Made by a program: the position numbers and the translations under genes. A stretch of 64,000 nucleotides of DNA, from positions 38,629 through 102,628 of the forward strand of contig PWZT01000057.1 of assembly GCA_003567315.1 (NCBI GenBank), read 5' to 3'. Shown here piece after piece: positions 54,758 through 63,015 of this stretch. The DNA is from Paracoccaceae bacterium (GTDB lineage: Bacteria; Pseudomonadota; Alphaproteobacteria; Rhodobacterales; Rhodobacteraceae). The stretch's first letter is position 1. Each line of letters starts with the position of its first letter. The notes beneath the pieces are model-generated. The model saw only the letters and a program-made list of their open reading frames with translations, had not been told where the DNA came from and did not search any database.

Positions 54758-55174
54758 TCAGACGTCACGCGCCCTGCCCTCGGGCTCCGCCTGCCGCATA
54801 TGCGCCAACCGGCTTTCCAGCGTGCCCAGATGAAGCTCCAGCTTGTGCCCATCCGGGTCGAGAAAATAGAGCGACGCGCCCTCGGAGCGGTTGGCCTTCC
54901 AGCGGGGCGCCTCCGCCAGCCGCGCGCAAATCGCCTCGAAATCCGCAGCCGCGCAGGAAAACGCGATATGCGTGTCATCCGCGCGTCGGTCGGGCTGGCC
55001 CAGCTCCAGACAGAGCCACAGGCTGCCCGCCTCCAGATAGGCAAATCGCGGCCCGCGTGCGCGCAGGACACAGCCCAGCTTTTCGCAATAGAAGGCCAGC
55101 GCGCGGTCCAGAGCCGCCACCACCAGCGTCACATGATTGACGCCCGTGACGCGCGGCTCAGAACCCCTGCTCAC
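54758..55174 (-). CDS. FosA-like fosfomycin-thiol transferase (VOC family)
   Basis: The 138-aa protein follows the FosA pattern closely: NHVTLVV with H14, [15 protein letters not shown] with H69, and [20 protein letters not shown] with E113 in LELHLG. H14, H69 and E113 match the three metal ligands of FosA, and NRSEGAS the potassium-binding loop. FosA adds glutathione to fosfomycin, inactivating it. The gene is the last part of a dnaB transcript: its GTG at 55174 overlaps the end of dnaB by 17 bases, an unusual location for a resistance gene. Native or house-keeping activity is possible. Confidence 0.7.
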   Translation of the reverse strand: MSRGSEPRVTGVNHVTLVVAALDRALAFYCEKLGCVLRARGPRFAYLEAGSLWLCLELGQPDRRADDTHIAFSCAAADFEAICARLAEAPRWKANRSEGASLYFLDPDGHKLELHLGTLESRLAHMRQAEPEGRARDV

Positions 55175-56642
55175 CGCCCTGCTGCCACGGCTTGACCAGA
55201 TTGCCGAAGCGGGTGAAGCGGCCCTCGAAGCTCAGCTCGACAGTGCCGATCGGCCCGTGACGCTGCTTGCCGATGATCACCTCCGCCTTGCCATGCACCG
55301 ACTCCATGACTTCCTGCCATTTGGCCATCCCGTCGAGATCATGATCCGACGGCTTCTCGCGCTCGCGGTAATATTCCTCGCGGAAGACGAACATCACCAC
55401 ATCTGCATCCTGCTCGATCGAGCCCGATTCACGCAAATCCGAGAGTTGCGGGCGCTTGTCCTCGCGGTTCTCCACCTGCCGCGAAAGCTGGGACAGGGCG
55501 ATCACCGGAATGTTCAGCTCCTTGGCAATCGCCTTGAGCCCCTGCGTGATCTCCGAGACTTCCTGCACGCGGCTGTCCTTCGACAAGCCCCGCAGAAGCT
55601 GCAGATAATCCACGATCAGCACATCGAGCCCATGCGTCCGCTTCAACCTGCGCGCACGCGCGGCCACCTGCGCAATCGGCAGCGCGGGCGTGTCGTCGAT
55701 ATAGAGTGGGCAGGCTTCCAGCTCCTTCGCGGCTTCCACAAAGCGGCGGAACTCGGCCTCGGTCATGTCGCCGCGCCGGATCTGCTCGGAGGGGACTTCG
55801 GCGGCCTCCGACAATATCCGCGCCGCAAGCTGCTCGGCGCTCATCTCGAGGCTGAAGAACCCCACGACGCCGCCATCAACCGCGCCATCCGTGCCATCGG
55901 GGCGCTGGCCATGTTTGTAGTTGCGCGCGATATTGAAGGCGACATTCGTGGCCAGCGAGGTCTTGCCCATCGACGGGCGCCCCGCGAGGATGATCAGATC
56001 CGATGGATGCAACCCGCCCAGCTTGCGGTCGAGATCCATCAGCCCGGTGGAGATCCCCGCGAGCCCGCCATCGCGCTGATAGGCGGCATTGGCGACATTC
56101 ACCGCCTCGGTCACCGCCTTCAGAAAGCTCTGAAACCCGCGCTCGGCCACGCCCTGTTCGGCGAGCTTGTAGAGCCGCTGCTCCGCCTCCACGATCTGCT
56201 CGCGCGGCTCGGAGGTCACATCCATCTGCGCCGCACGCGCGGAAATATCCTGCCCCAGCCGGATCAGATCACGCCGCACGGCCAGCTCATAGATCATCTG
56301 AGCGTAATCGCGCGCGGCATAGGCCGAGATCGCCGCCGCGGCGATGCGCACAAGATAGGCCGGCCCGCCCAGCTCCTTCAGCCCGGCATCCTCTTCCATG
56401 AAGGCCTTGAGCGTGACCGGCGAGGCCAGCGCGTTCTTGCGGATGCGCGCCGACGCGATCTCGTAAATGCGCTGATGGACCGGGTCGAAAAAATGTTCGG
56501 GCTTCACCAGCGACGAGATGCGGTCATACACATCGTTATTGACCAGGATCGCGCCCAGAAGCTGCTGTTCGGCCTCTATATTATGCGGCAGCGCCTCGAT
56601 ATCGCCACTCGCCTGCGACCGGATCGCCGAGACCTCGTTCAT
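55158..56642 (-). CDS. dnaB: Replicative DNA helicase DnaB
   Basis: The hexameric helicase unwinds DNA ahead of the replication fork. The 494-aa protein has the N-terminal primase-interaction domain ([28 protein letters not shown]), Walker A in [11 protein letters not shown], Walker [12 protein letters not shown]3 motif [31 protein letters not shown] and a C-terminal [15 protein letters not shown]. No intein is present. The ATG at 56642 is preceded by CAGGTGA. A perfect DnaA box lies in its upstream region. Confidence 0.97.
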   Translation of the reverse strand: MNEVSAIRSQASGDIEALPHNIEAEQQLLGAILVNNDVYDRISSLVKPEHFFDPVHQRIYEIASARIRKNALASPVTLKAFMEEDAGLKELGGPAYLVRIAAAAISAYAARDYAQMIYELAVRRDLIRLGQDISARAAQMDVTSEPREQIVEAEQRLYKLAEQGVAERGFQSFLKAVTEAVNVANAAYQRDGGLAGISTGLMDLDRKLGGLHPSDLIILAGRPSMGKTSLATNVAFNIARNYKHGQRPDGTDGAVDGGVVGFFSLEMSAEQLAARILSEAAEVPSEQIRRGDMTEAEFRRFVEAAKELEACPLYIDDTPALPIAQVAARARRLKRTHGLDVLIVDYLQLLRGLSKDSRVQEVSEITQGLKAIAKELNIPVIALSQLSRQVENREDKRPQLSDLRESGSIEQDADVVMFVFREEYYREREKPSDHDLDGMAKWQEVMESVHGKAEVIIGKQRHGPIGTVELSFEGRFTRFGNLVKPWQQGGEQGF

Positions 56643-56731
56643 GCTGTCACCTGCCCTGCACTGCCTTTTTGTGTCGGAACAGTAACAGGATTCGGACGGA
56701 TCATGCAAATTGTATAAGCCTGTGGGCGGGC

Positions 56732-56740
56732 TGTGGATAA
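56732..56740 (-). promoter_or_regulatory. DnaA box between dnaB and hisS
   Basis: TGTGGATAA on the plus strand is a perfect complement of the consensus DnaA box TTATCCACA, 90 bases upstream of dnaB. A single box is more likely regulatory than an origin. A near match (one mismatch) is at 739-747 next to the first gene. Confidence 0.45.
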
Positions 56741-56872
56741 CCTTATCTGGTGGCCGCCTGCGCATGTGCCGCAAGATAATGCGGTCCCTCGCCCGCGCCC
56801 ACCCCGCGCCCTTGCCCCGCCTGCGCCCTTGGGCTAAGGCCACAGCGAGCACGGGCAAGGAGCGGCGGCGCG

Positions 56873-58441
56873 ATGGCAAAGGGCAAGGGCCAGAGACGTC
56901 CCAAGGCGGAAACGCCGAAGGGTTTTCGCGACTATTTCGGCGAGCAAGTCAGCGCGCGCAAGGCGATGCTGGACAAAATCGCTGCCGTCTATCACCGCTA
57001 CGGGTTTGACGCGCTGGAGACCTCTGCAGTGGAGACAGTCGAGGCGCTCGGCAAGTTCCTTCCGGACGTGGACCGCCCGAATGAGGGTGTCTTCGCATGG
57101 GAGGAAGATGGCGACTGGCTTGCGCTGCGCTACGACCTGACCGCCCCCCTTGCGCGGGTCGCGGCGCAATACCGCAACGATCTGCCCACGCCTTACCGCC
57201 GCTACGCGATGGGGCCGGTCTGGCGCAACGAAAAGCCCGGTCCGGGGCGATTTCGCCAGTTTTATCAATGCGATGCAGATACGGTTGGTGCCGCCTCGGT
57301 GGCCGCCGATGCCGAGATCTGCGCGATGCTGGCGGATGCGTTGGAGGCCGTGGGGATCGAGCGCGGGGATTATGTTGTCCGGGTCAATAACCGCAAGGTG
57401 CTGAACGGGGTGATGGAGGTCGCGGGCATACTGGACCCGGCCGACCCCTCCAAGTTCGAGCATGAGCGCGGGATCGTGCTGCGCGCTATCGACAAGCTCG
57501 ACCGTCTCGGGGTTGAGGGTGTGCGCGCTTTGCTGGGCGAAGGGCGCAAGGATGAGAGCGGAGATTTCACGAAGGGGGCGGGGCTTGGGGCAGCGCAAAT
57601 CCAAACAATAATGACTTTCGTGGATGTTAGCCCTCAGTTCGGACCCGAAGCTCAAGATCGCGTCAAACAAGTTGCCGCTTCTGGCCGTCCAAAGATGTTT
57701 CTTGGTGGCAGCAACCCAACACGCTCTGCTTTGAATTTCCTTTCAGCGGTTGTTAGCGACAGCCAACAAGGTCAGGAAGGCGTTGAAGAACTGAGGCAAA
57801 TTTCCGAGTTGGTTGAAGCCCAAGGCTACGGCCCCGACCGCATCATCATCGACCCCTCGGTGGTGCGCGGCCTCGGCTACTATACCGGCCCGGTCTATGA
57901 GGCCGAGCTGACCTTTGAGATCAAGGACGATAAAGGCCGCCCGCGCCAGTTCGGCTCGGTCGCCGGTGGCGGGCGTTATGATGATCTGGTCAAGCGCTTC
58001 ACGGGCCAGGCCGTCCCCGCAACTGGCGTCAGCATCGGGGTGGACCGGCTGCTCGCCGCGCTTGCCGCCAAGGGGCGGCTTGAGGCCGAGGCGCAAGGGC
58101 CGGTCGTCGTGACCGTGATGGATCGCAACCGCATGGCCGATTACATGGGCATGGTGCGCGATCTGCGCGATGCGGGCATCCGCGCCGAGATGTATCTCGG
58201 CAACCCCAAGAATTTCGGCAACCAGTTGAAATACGCCGATAAACGCCGCAGTCCTGTCGCCATCATCCAGGGCGAGGATGAGGCCGCGCGCGGGGTGGTG
58301 CAGGTCAAGGATCTGATCCTCGGCGCGAAGCTCGCGCAGGATGCGAGCCTCGAGGAATGGAAATCCCAGCCCGCGCAGGTCAAAGTGCCGCTGGCCGAGA
58401 TGGTGGCGACAGTGCGCGAGATCATGGGGCGGCACGGATGA
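56873..58441 (+). CDS. hisS: Histidyl-tRNA synthetase
   Basis: HisRS charges tRNA-His. The 522-aa protein has class II motifs: [11 protein letters not shown], the HisRS signatures [26 protein letters not shown] and [15 protein letters not shown], and a C-terminal anticodon-binding domain ([19 protein letters not shown]). AAGGAG precedes the ATG at 56873 by 10 bases. The middle part (57600-57800; about residues 243-309) is strikingly AT-rich with different codon use, suggesting a recombined segment. The gene overlaps hisZ by 4 bases (ATGA). Confidence 0.94.
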   Translation: MAKGKGQRRPKAETPKGFRDYFGEQVSARKAMLDKIAAVYHRYGFDALETSAVETVEALGKFLPDVDRPNEGVFAWEEDGDWLALRYDLTAPLARVAAQYRNDLPTPYRRYAMGPVWRNEKPGPGRFRQFYQCDADTVGAASVAADAEICAMLADALEAVGIERGDYVVRVNNRKVLNGVMEVAGILDPADPSKFEHERGIVLRAIDKLDRLGVEGVRALLGEGRKDESGDFTKGAGLGAAQIQTIMTFVDVSPQFGPEAQDRVKQVAASGRPKMFLGGSNPTRSALNFLSAVVSDSQQGQEGVEELRQISELVEAQGYGPDRIIIDPSVVRGLGYYTGPVYEAELTFEIKDDKGRPRQFGSVAGGGRYDDLVKRFTGQAVPATGVSIGVDRLLAALAAKGRLEAEAQGPVVVTVMDRNRMADYMGMVRDLRDAGIRAEMYLGNPKNFGNQLKYADKRRSPVAIIQGEDEAARGVVQVKDLILGAKLAQDASLEEWKSQPAQVKVPLAEMVATVREIMGRHG

Positions 58442-59517
58442 CCGAGGCCGAGCGGCTTGCGGCGGAGTTGCTGGCGCAGATGCAGGCGGCAGGCGCGCAG
58501 CCTGTCGCGACCGAGATCCTGCAACCCGCCGAAACGCTGCTCGATCTTTATGGCGAGGATATCCGCGCGCGCGCCTATGTGACCCATGACCCGCGCCAGG
58601 GCGAGATGATGCTGCGCCCTGATTTCACGGTCCCCGTGGTCCAAGCGCATATGCGCATCGGCGCGGAGCCTGCGCGCTATTGCTATGCGGGCCCAGTGTT
58701 CCGCATGCAGACCAGCACGCGCGCGCGGGAATATCTACAGGTTGGGTTCGAGCTTTTCGCCCGCGATGACCCGGCCCGCGCAGATGCCGAGGTTTTCGCG
58801 CTCTTCACCCGGCTCTTGCAGGGTCATGATCTGCGGCCTGTGACCGGCGATATCGGTATTCTGAAAGCGGCGGTCGAAGGGTTGGAGACAAGCCCCGAGC
58901 GCAAGGCAGCACTGCTGCGCCATATCTGGCGGCCGCGGCGCTTTCGCGCGCTGCTCGAGCGGATGGGCGGGCACGGGCCGCTGGCCAAGGCGCGCGCGGA
59001 GCTTGTGACGAAGCTGCAAAACGCATCCGCCGAGACGCTGATCGCCGAGGCCGGGCAGATGGTCGGCCTGCGCAGCGCCGAGGAAATCGCCGAGCGTGCG
59101 GCGCTTTTATGCGCGGATGCCCAGACGCCCCCGATCCCGCAAGCGCAGGTCGCGCGGCTCGAGCACCTGCTCGCCCTCGCCGCGCCTGCCACCGAGGCGC
59201 TGGCCCAGCTACGCGCGCAGGACTGGCCCGCGCTGACCCCGGCGCTCGACCGGCTGGAGGCGCGGCTCAAGGCGCTTGCCGCCGCCGGGATCGACCCCGC
59301 TGCGCTGCCCTTCGAGGCCAGTTTCGGGCGCACGACAATGGAATATTACGATGGCTTCGTGTTCGGCTTCATCGCGGGGCGGGCGGATCTCCCGCCGGTG
59401 GCCACAGGCGGGCGCTATGATGCGCTGACCGCCGTGTTGGGTCAGGGCCGCGCGATCCCGGCTGTGGGCGGCGTGATCCGGCCCGAGACGCTGGCCTTGC
59501 TGGAGGGCAAAGCATGA
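58438..59517 (+). CDS. hisZ: ATP phosphoribosyltransferase regulatory subunit
   Basis: HisZ is a catalytically dead HisRS-like protein that pairs with short HisG to make active, feedback-sensitive ATP phosphoribosyltransferase. The 359-aa protein keeps class II-like motifs ([36 protein letters not shown]) but lacks the tRNA-charging residues and the anticodon domain. It overlaps hisS by 4 bases and hisG by 4 bases (ATGA each), so hisS-hisZ-hisG is translationally coupled. Confidence 0.95.
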   Translation: MTEAERLAAELLAQMQAAGAQPVATEILQPAETLLDLYGEDIRARAYVTHDPRQGEMMLRPDFTVPVVQAHMRIGAEPARYCYAGPVFRMQTSTRAREYLQVGFELFARDDPARADAEVFALFTRLLQGHDLRPVTGDIGILKAAVEGLETSPERKAALLRHIWRPRRFRALLERMGGHGPLAKARAELVTKLQNASAETLIAEAGQMVGLRSAEEIAERAALLCADAQTPPIPQAQVARLEHLLALAAPATEALAQLRAQDWPALTPALDRLEARLKALAAAGIDPAALPFEASFGRTTMEYYDGFVFGFIAGRADLPPVATGGRYDALTAVLGQGRAIPAVGGVIRPETLALLEGKA

Positions 59518-60221
59518 GCGTGAAGCTGGGCGTGCCCTCCAAGGGCCGGTTGATGGAGCAAACCTTCGATTGGTTTGCTGATCGCGGCGTGAACCTCAAG
59601 CGCACAGGCGCGGCGCGCGAATATGCTGGCGCGGTGGAGGGGGTCGATGGGGTGGAGCTGGTGCTGCTCTCGGCCTCGGAGATCCCGCGCGAACTGGCGG
59701 CGGGGCGCATTCATCTCGGCGTCACCGGCTCTGATCTGGTGCGCGAGCATCTGGCCGATTGTGCCGCGCAAGTCACCGAGCTTGCGCCGATGGGCTTTGG
59801 CCATGCCGATCTGATCATCGCAGTCCCGAAGGTCTGGGTCGATGTCGAGACGCTGGACGACCTCGATGCCGTGGCCAGCCGCTTTCGGGCTGCGCATGGG
59901 TTCCGGCTACGAATCGCGACCAAGTATCACCGGCTGGTGCGCGAGTATCTGCGCGCGCATGGGGTCGCGGATTATCAGCTTGTCGACAGTCAGGGGGCGA
60001 CCGAGGGCACAGTGAAGAACCTCACGGCCGAGGCGATCGCTGACATCACCTCAACCGGCGAGACCCTGCGCGCCAATCACCTCAAGATCCTGCGCGACCC
60101 GCCTGTGCATTGCTCGCAGGCAACGCTGTTTGCCGCGCGGGCTGCTGCATGGGACGAGGTCAGCGATGCGATGGCCGCGCTGATGACGCGGCTTGGCCTG
60201 CCCGATGATGTGACGCGCTGA
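59514..60221 (+). CDS. hisG: ATP phosphoribosyltransferase, short form
   Basis: HisG starts histidine synthesis by joining ATP and PRPP. The 235-aa protein is the short HisG type, lacking the regulatory domain supplied by HisZ. It has LGVPSKGRLMEQTF at the N-terminus, the PRPP-loop region VDSQGATEGTVKNLTAEAIADITSTGETLRAN, and DLVREHLADCAAQVTELAPMGFG in between. It is the last gene of the hisS-hisZ-hisG unit and ends 8 bases before the convergent TauE gene. Confidence 0.96.
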   Translation: MSVKLGVPSKGRLMEQTFDWFADRGVNLKRTGAAREYAGAVEGVDGVELVLLSASEIPRELAAGRIHLGVTGSDLVREHLADCAAQVTELAPMGFGHADLIIAVPKVWVDVETLDDLDAVASRFRAAHGFRLRIATKYHRLVREYLRAHGVADYQLVDSQGATEGTVKNLTAEAIADITSTGETLRANHLKILRDPPVHCSQATLFAARAAAWDEVSDAMAALMTRLGLPDDVTR

Positions 60222-60228
60222 AGCGCGC

Positions 60229-60978
60229 CTACCATAGCAGGCTGCGCAACAACCCGAGCCCTGCGAGCGTGATCAGCAGGATCAGCGTGAATTTCTTGAA
60301 ATCCTGCGGATTGGCAGAGGCGAAGCGCCGCCCCCCGACCCACAGCCCCAGCGCCATCAGCGGCAGCATCGCGGCGAGGATCACGAGGCTGTCCACACTC
60401 AAGAGCCCGGTCCACCACAGCGAGGGCAGCGCGATCAGGCACAAGAGCGTGAGGTAGGCAATCAGGGTGGCGCGGAACACCGATGCCGCGACAGGTTGCG
60501 CGGCCAGATAGACAGCGATCGGCAAGCCCCCCGAGGCCGCGCCATTGGCGATGCCGGAGAACATGCCCGCGATCAGATTGCCGCCTAAACCGATCTCGCG
60601 CCCGAACTGGACGCCGCGCGCCATGGCCACGCAGATCACCAGCACCATCGCCGAGATCGCCATGCGCGCCACATCTTCGCCCATGCGCGCAATCAGCACG
60701 AAACTTGCCGGCATGACGACAGTGGCCCCCACCAGCATCGTCCAGGTCCGCCGCCAGTCCACTTGCGCGATCACGCCCCGCGCCTGACCGAAGCTCAGCA
60801 CGATCTCGCAAATGACGAGCGTGGCGACAAAGGGCACAGGGTCGGTTACCAGCGCGGCTGAAGTGATGACCAGCGCGGAAAACCCGAAGCCCGAATAGCC
60901 CCGCACCCAGGCGGCGAGCAGGATGCACAGGGCGAGATAGACGAGTTGCCAGAGTTCCAAGCCTGCCAGCGTCGTCAT
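60229..60978 (-). CDS. TauE/SafE family sulfite/organosulfur exporter
   Basis: The 249-aa membrane protein has about eight spans and the TauE/SafE pattern (LAAWVRGYSGFGFSALVITSAALVTDPVPFVATLVICEI, GLGGNLIAGMFSGIANGAASGGLPIAVYLA). Members export sulfite or sulfoacetate from sulfonate-degrading bacteria. It lies 37 bases after the GMC oxidoreductase gene on the same strand, and the adjacent TRAP binding protein gene faces the other way. Its place next to those genes argues for a sulfonate role, by inference. Confidence 0.85.
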   Translation of the reverse strand: MTTLAGLELWQLVYLALCILLAAWVRGYSGFGFSALVITSAALVTDPVPFVATLVICEIVLSFGQARGVIAQVDWRRTWTMLVGATVVMPASFVLIARMGEDVARMAISAMVLVICVAMARGVQFGREIGLGGNLIAGMFSGIANGAASGGLPIAVYLAAQPVAASVFRATLIAYLTLLCLIALPSLWWTGLLSVDSLVILAAMLPLMALGLWVGGRRFASANPQDFKKFTLILLITLAGLGLLRSLLW

Positions 60979-61015
60979 CTGCGCCCCGTTATCGGCATTC
61001 GCATCAACTCAGAAG

Positions 61016-62650
61016 TCACACCGAAACCTGCGCCTCTTGCCCGATGTCTTCGAGGATCATGTCGCTGGCCTTCTCGCCGATCATGATGGCGGGCGCGTTG
61101 GTGTTGCCCGAGATGATCTCGGGCATCATCGAGCAATCGGCCACACTCAGTCCACTGACCCCGCGCACGCATAATCTGGTATCGAGCACGGCCATGCGGT
61201 CGCCCTCGGGGCCCATCTTGCAAGTGCCCGTGGGGTGGTAGATCGTCGTTGCCGTATTGCGCACCCAGTCGAGCAACGCGTCGGTGTCGCTGTCCTCGAC
61301 CTGCGGGCCGGGGCGATACTCGTCGCGGATCTCGTCACGCAGGGGCGCATGGCGTGCAATCTCGCGCGCCACGCGCACACCTTCGACCATTGTCTGACAA
61401 TCAGTCGGGGTGGCCAGATAGTTGGGATGGATGATCGGCGCGCGTGCCGGATCGGGGCTTGCAAGCTCCAGATGGCCCCGACTCTCAGGACGCAACTGGC
61501 AGACCGATGCGGTGAAGGCCGAGAAGGGATGCACCCCTTCGCTGGGGCTGTCGGCCGACCATGGCTGGATGTGAAACTGGATATCCGGGGTCTCCAGATC
61601 GGGCGAGGTGCGCAGGAACGCAGTGGCCAGCGAGGCCGCCATGGTCATGGGCCCGGTGCGGCTGGTGGCGTATTGCAGCGCGATGCCCAGCTTCTTGAGC
61701 GGATTGCGCACTTCATCATTCAAGGTCGGGCGGTGGGTGCGGAAGACCAGCCGCGCCTGCAGATGGTCCTGCAGGTTCTGGCCCATGCCCGGCAGATCGA
61801 CGCGCGGCGTGATGCCCATGCTGCGCAGATGCTCGGCCGGGCCGAGCCCCGAGAGCATCAGGATCTGCGGCGAGCCGATGGCGCCCGCCGACAGCACCAC
61901 GCGCTGATGCGCCCTGACCTTGCGCAGGTCGCCATCCGGCCCGCGCCATGCCACGCCGATTGCGCGCTTGCCCTCGAACAGCACTTCGGTCGTCTGCGCG
62001 CGGGTGACGATCTGCAGATTGGGGCGCTTGCGCACCGGGTTGAGATAGGCGACGGCGGTGCTGCACCGCCGCCCGTTGCGCGCGGTAAGCTGGAAATACC
62101 CGACCCCTTCCTGCGTCGCGCCATTGTAATCGGAGTTATACGGGTAGCCCGCCGCCTGCGCGGCCTCGACCCAGGCATCGCAGATCGGCCGTTCCAGACG
62201 CGCATTCGTCACCGAAAGCGGGCCGCCCGTGCCGTGATAGTCATCCTCGCCGCGCTCCTGATCCTCGGCGCGCTTGAAATAGGGCAGCACAGTATCCCAG
62301 CCCCAGCCGGGATTGCCCATCTGCTGCCAGCGATCATAATCCTGTGGCTGGCCCCGCACATACAACAGCCCGTTGAGCGAGGACGACCCCCCCAGCACCT
62401 TGCCGCGCGGCCAGGGCAGGCGACGCCCGTTCAGCCCCGGGTCGGGCTCGGTCATGTAGCACCAATCCAGCGTCGGATCGCCCATGGTGCGAAAATATCC
62501 GACCGGCACATGGATCCACGGATTGAGATCGCGGCCCCCGGCTTCCAGCAGCATTACGCGCAATTTCGGATTTGCACTCAGGCGATTCGCAAGCACGCAG
62601 CCCGCCGATCCTGCGCCCACAATCACGATGTCAGCTTCGTCATCGAACAT
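61016..62650 (-). CDS. GMC family alcohol/choline-type dehydrogenase
   Basis: The 544-aa flavoprotein has the FAD-binding N-terminus DIVIVGAGSAGCVLANRLS, the GMC signature regions GKVLGGSSSLNGLLYVRG and GAIGSPQILMLSGLGP, and the C-terminal catalytic TTIYHPTGTCKMG with GNTNAPAIMIGEKASDMI. Such enzymes oxidise alcohols (choline, long-chain alcohols, isethionate in IseJ) and pass electrons to the respiratory chain. GGAGGAA precedes the ATG at 62650. It is followed by the TauE exporter and faces the TRAP gene, supporting a sulfonated alcohol such as isethionate as one candidate substrate. Confidence 0.9.
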   Translation of the reverse strand: MFDDEADIVIVGAGSAGCVLANRLSANPKLRVMLLEAGGRDLNPWIHVPVGYFRTMGDPTLDWCYMTEPDPGLNGRRLPWPRGKVLGGSSSLNGLLYVRGQPQDYDRWQQMGNPGWGWDTVLPYFKRAEDQERGEDDYHGTGGPLSVTNARLERPICDAWVEAAQAAGYPYNSDYNGATQEGVGYFQLTARNGRRCSTAVAYLNPVRKRPNLQIVTRAQTTEVLFEGKRAIGVAWRGPDGDLRKVRAHQRVVLSAGAIGSPQILMLSGLGPAEHLRSMGITPRVDLPGMGQNLQDHLQARLVFRTHRPTLNDEVRNPLKKLGIALQYATSRTGPMTMAASLATAFLRTSPDLETPDIQFHIQPWSADSPSEGVHPFSAFTASVCQLRPESRGHLELASPDPARAPIIHPNYLATPTDCQTMVEGVRVAREIARHAPLRDEIRDEYRPGPQVEDSDTDALLDWVRNTATTIYHPTGTCKMGPEGDRMAVLDTRLCVRGVSGLSVADCSMMPEIISGNTNAPAIMIGEKASDMILEDIGQEAQVSV

Positions 62651-62725
62651 CGGTTCCTCCCCCGCCACGATCTCCGCAATGAAATCACTTGACTTGCAAG
62701 AATATGGGTGGTTTTTTGATACTGC

Positions 62726-62747
62726 AAGTTTCAAAAACAAGAAACTT
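62726..62747. promoter_or_regulatory. Inverted repeat in the GMC/TRAP divergent spacer
   Basis: AAGTTTC (62726-62732) and GAAACTT (62741-62747) form a perfect 7-bp inverted repeat around 8 bases. It is 76 bases upstream of the GMC gene and 270 bases from the TRAP gene, in the most AT-rich part of the 365-bp spacer. It looks like a regulator site. Confidence 0.4.
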
Positions 62748-62980
62748 CACACGGTCAGCTTGGGGAGGAAGTCATGGCCGGATGTGCGCAAGCACTATCC
62801 CTAGCAATGCCCGACAGGCGGCGTCAGCATGGCTGATTTCGCACGATGATGGGCTGCACCCGAAACAGTGAAGCGCAGATGGCGTCACTGCACGCGCAGT
62901 GCTGGACCGGGCCTGAACAAACCCCTGAAACGCTCTCGGAGTGTCGCGACGGGCACCGCCCGCGCGGCTGGGCTGGCAAA
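62748..62980. other. Non-coding spacer between GMC and TRAP genes
   Basis: I find no gene in this stretch; short frames here have no ribosome-binding site. It presumably contains the promoter and leader of the TRAP gene. Confidence 0.4.
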
Positions 62981-63001
62981 TGACTGCAAACTTGACTGCA
63001 A
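62981..63001 (+). repeat. Direct repeat TGACTGCAA ahead of the TRAP binding protein gene
   Basis: TGACTGCAA is repeated at 62981 and 62993, a 12-bp period, directly before the AGGAGG ribosome-binding site (63003-63008). A related TTGACTTGCAA lies at 62689. It may be an operator or a leader-RNA feature. Confidence 0.4.
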
Positions 63002-63015
63002 CAGGAGGAGCAAAA

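Noticed and set aside
56732..56740. Replication origin at the DnaA box
   Set aside because: Only one perfect box, no AT-rich unwinding stretch, and no dnaA, parAB or gidA nearby.
61235..62692. 485-codon open frame antisense to the GMC dehydrogenase
   Set aside because: Same shadow effect; the GMC protein has all family motifs on the other strand.
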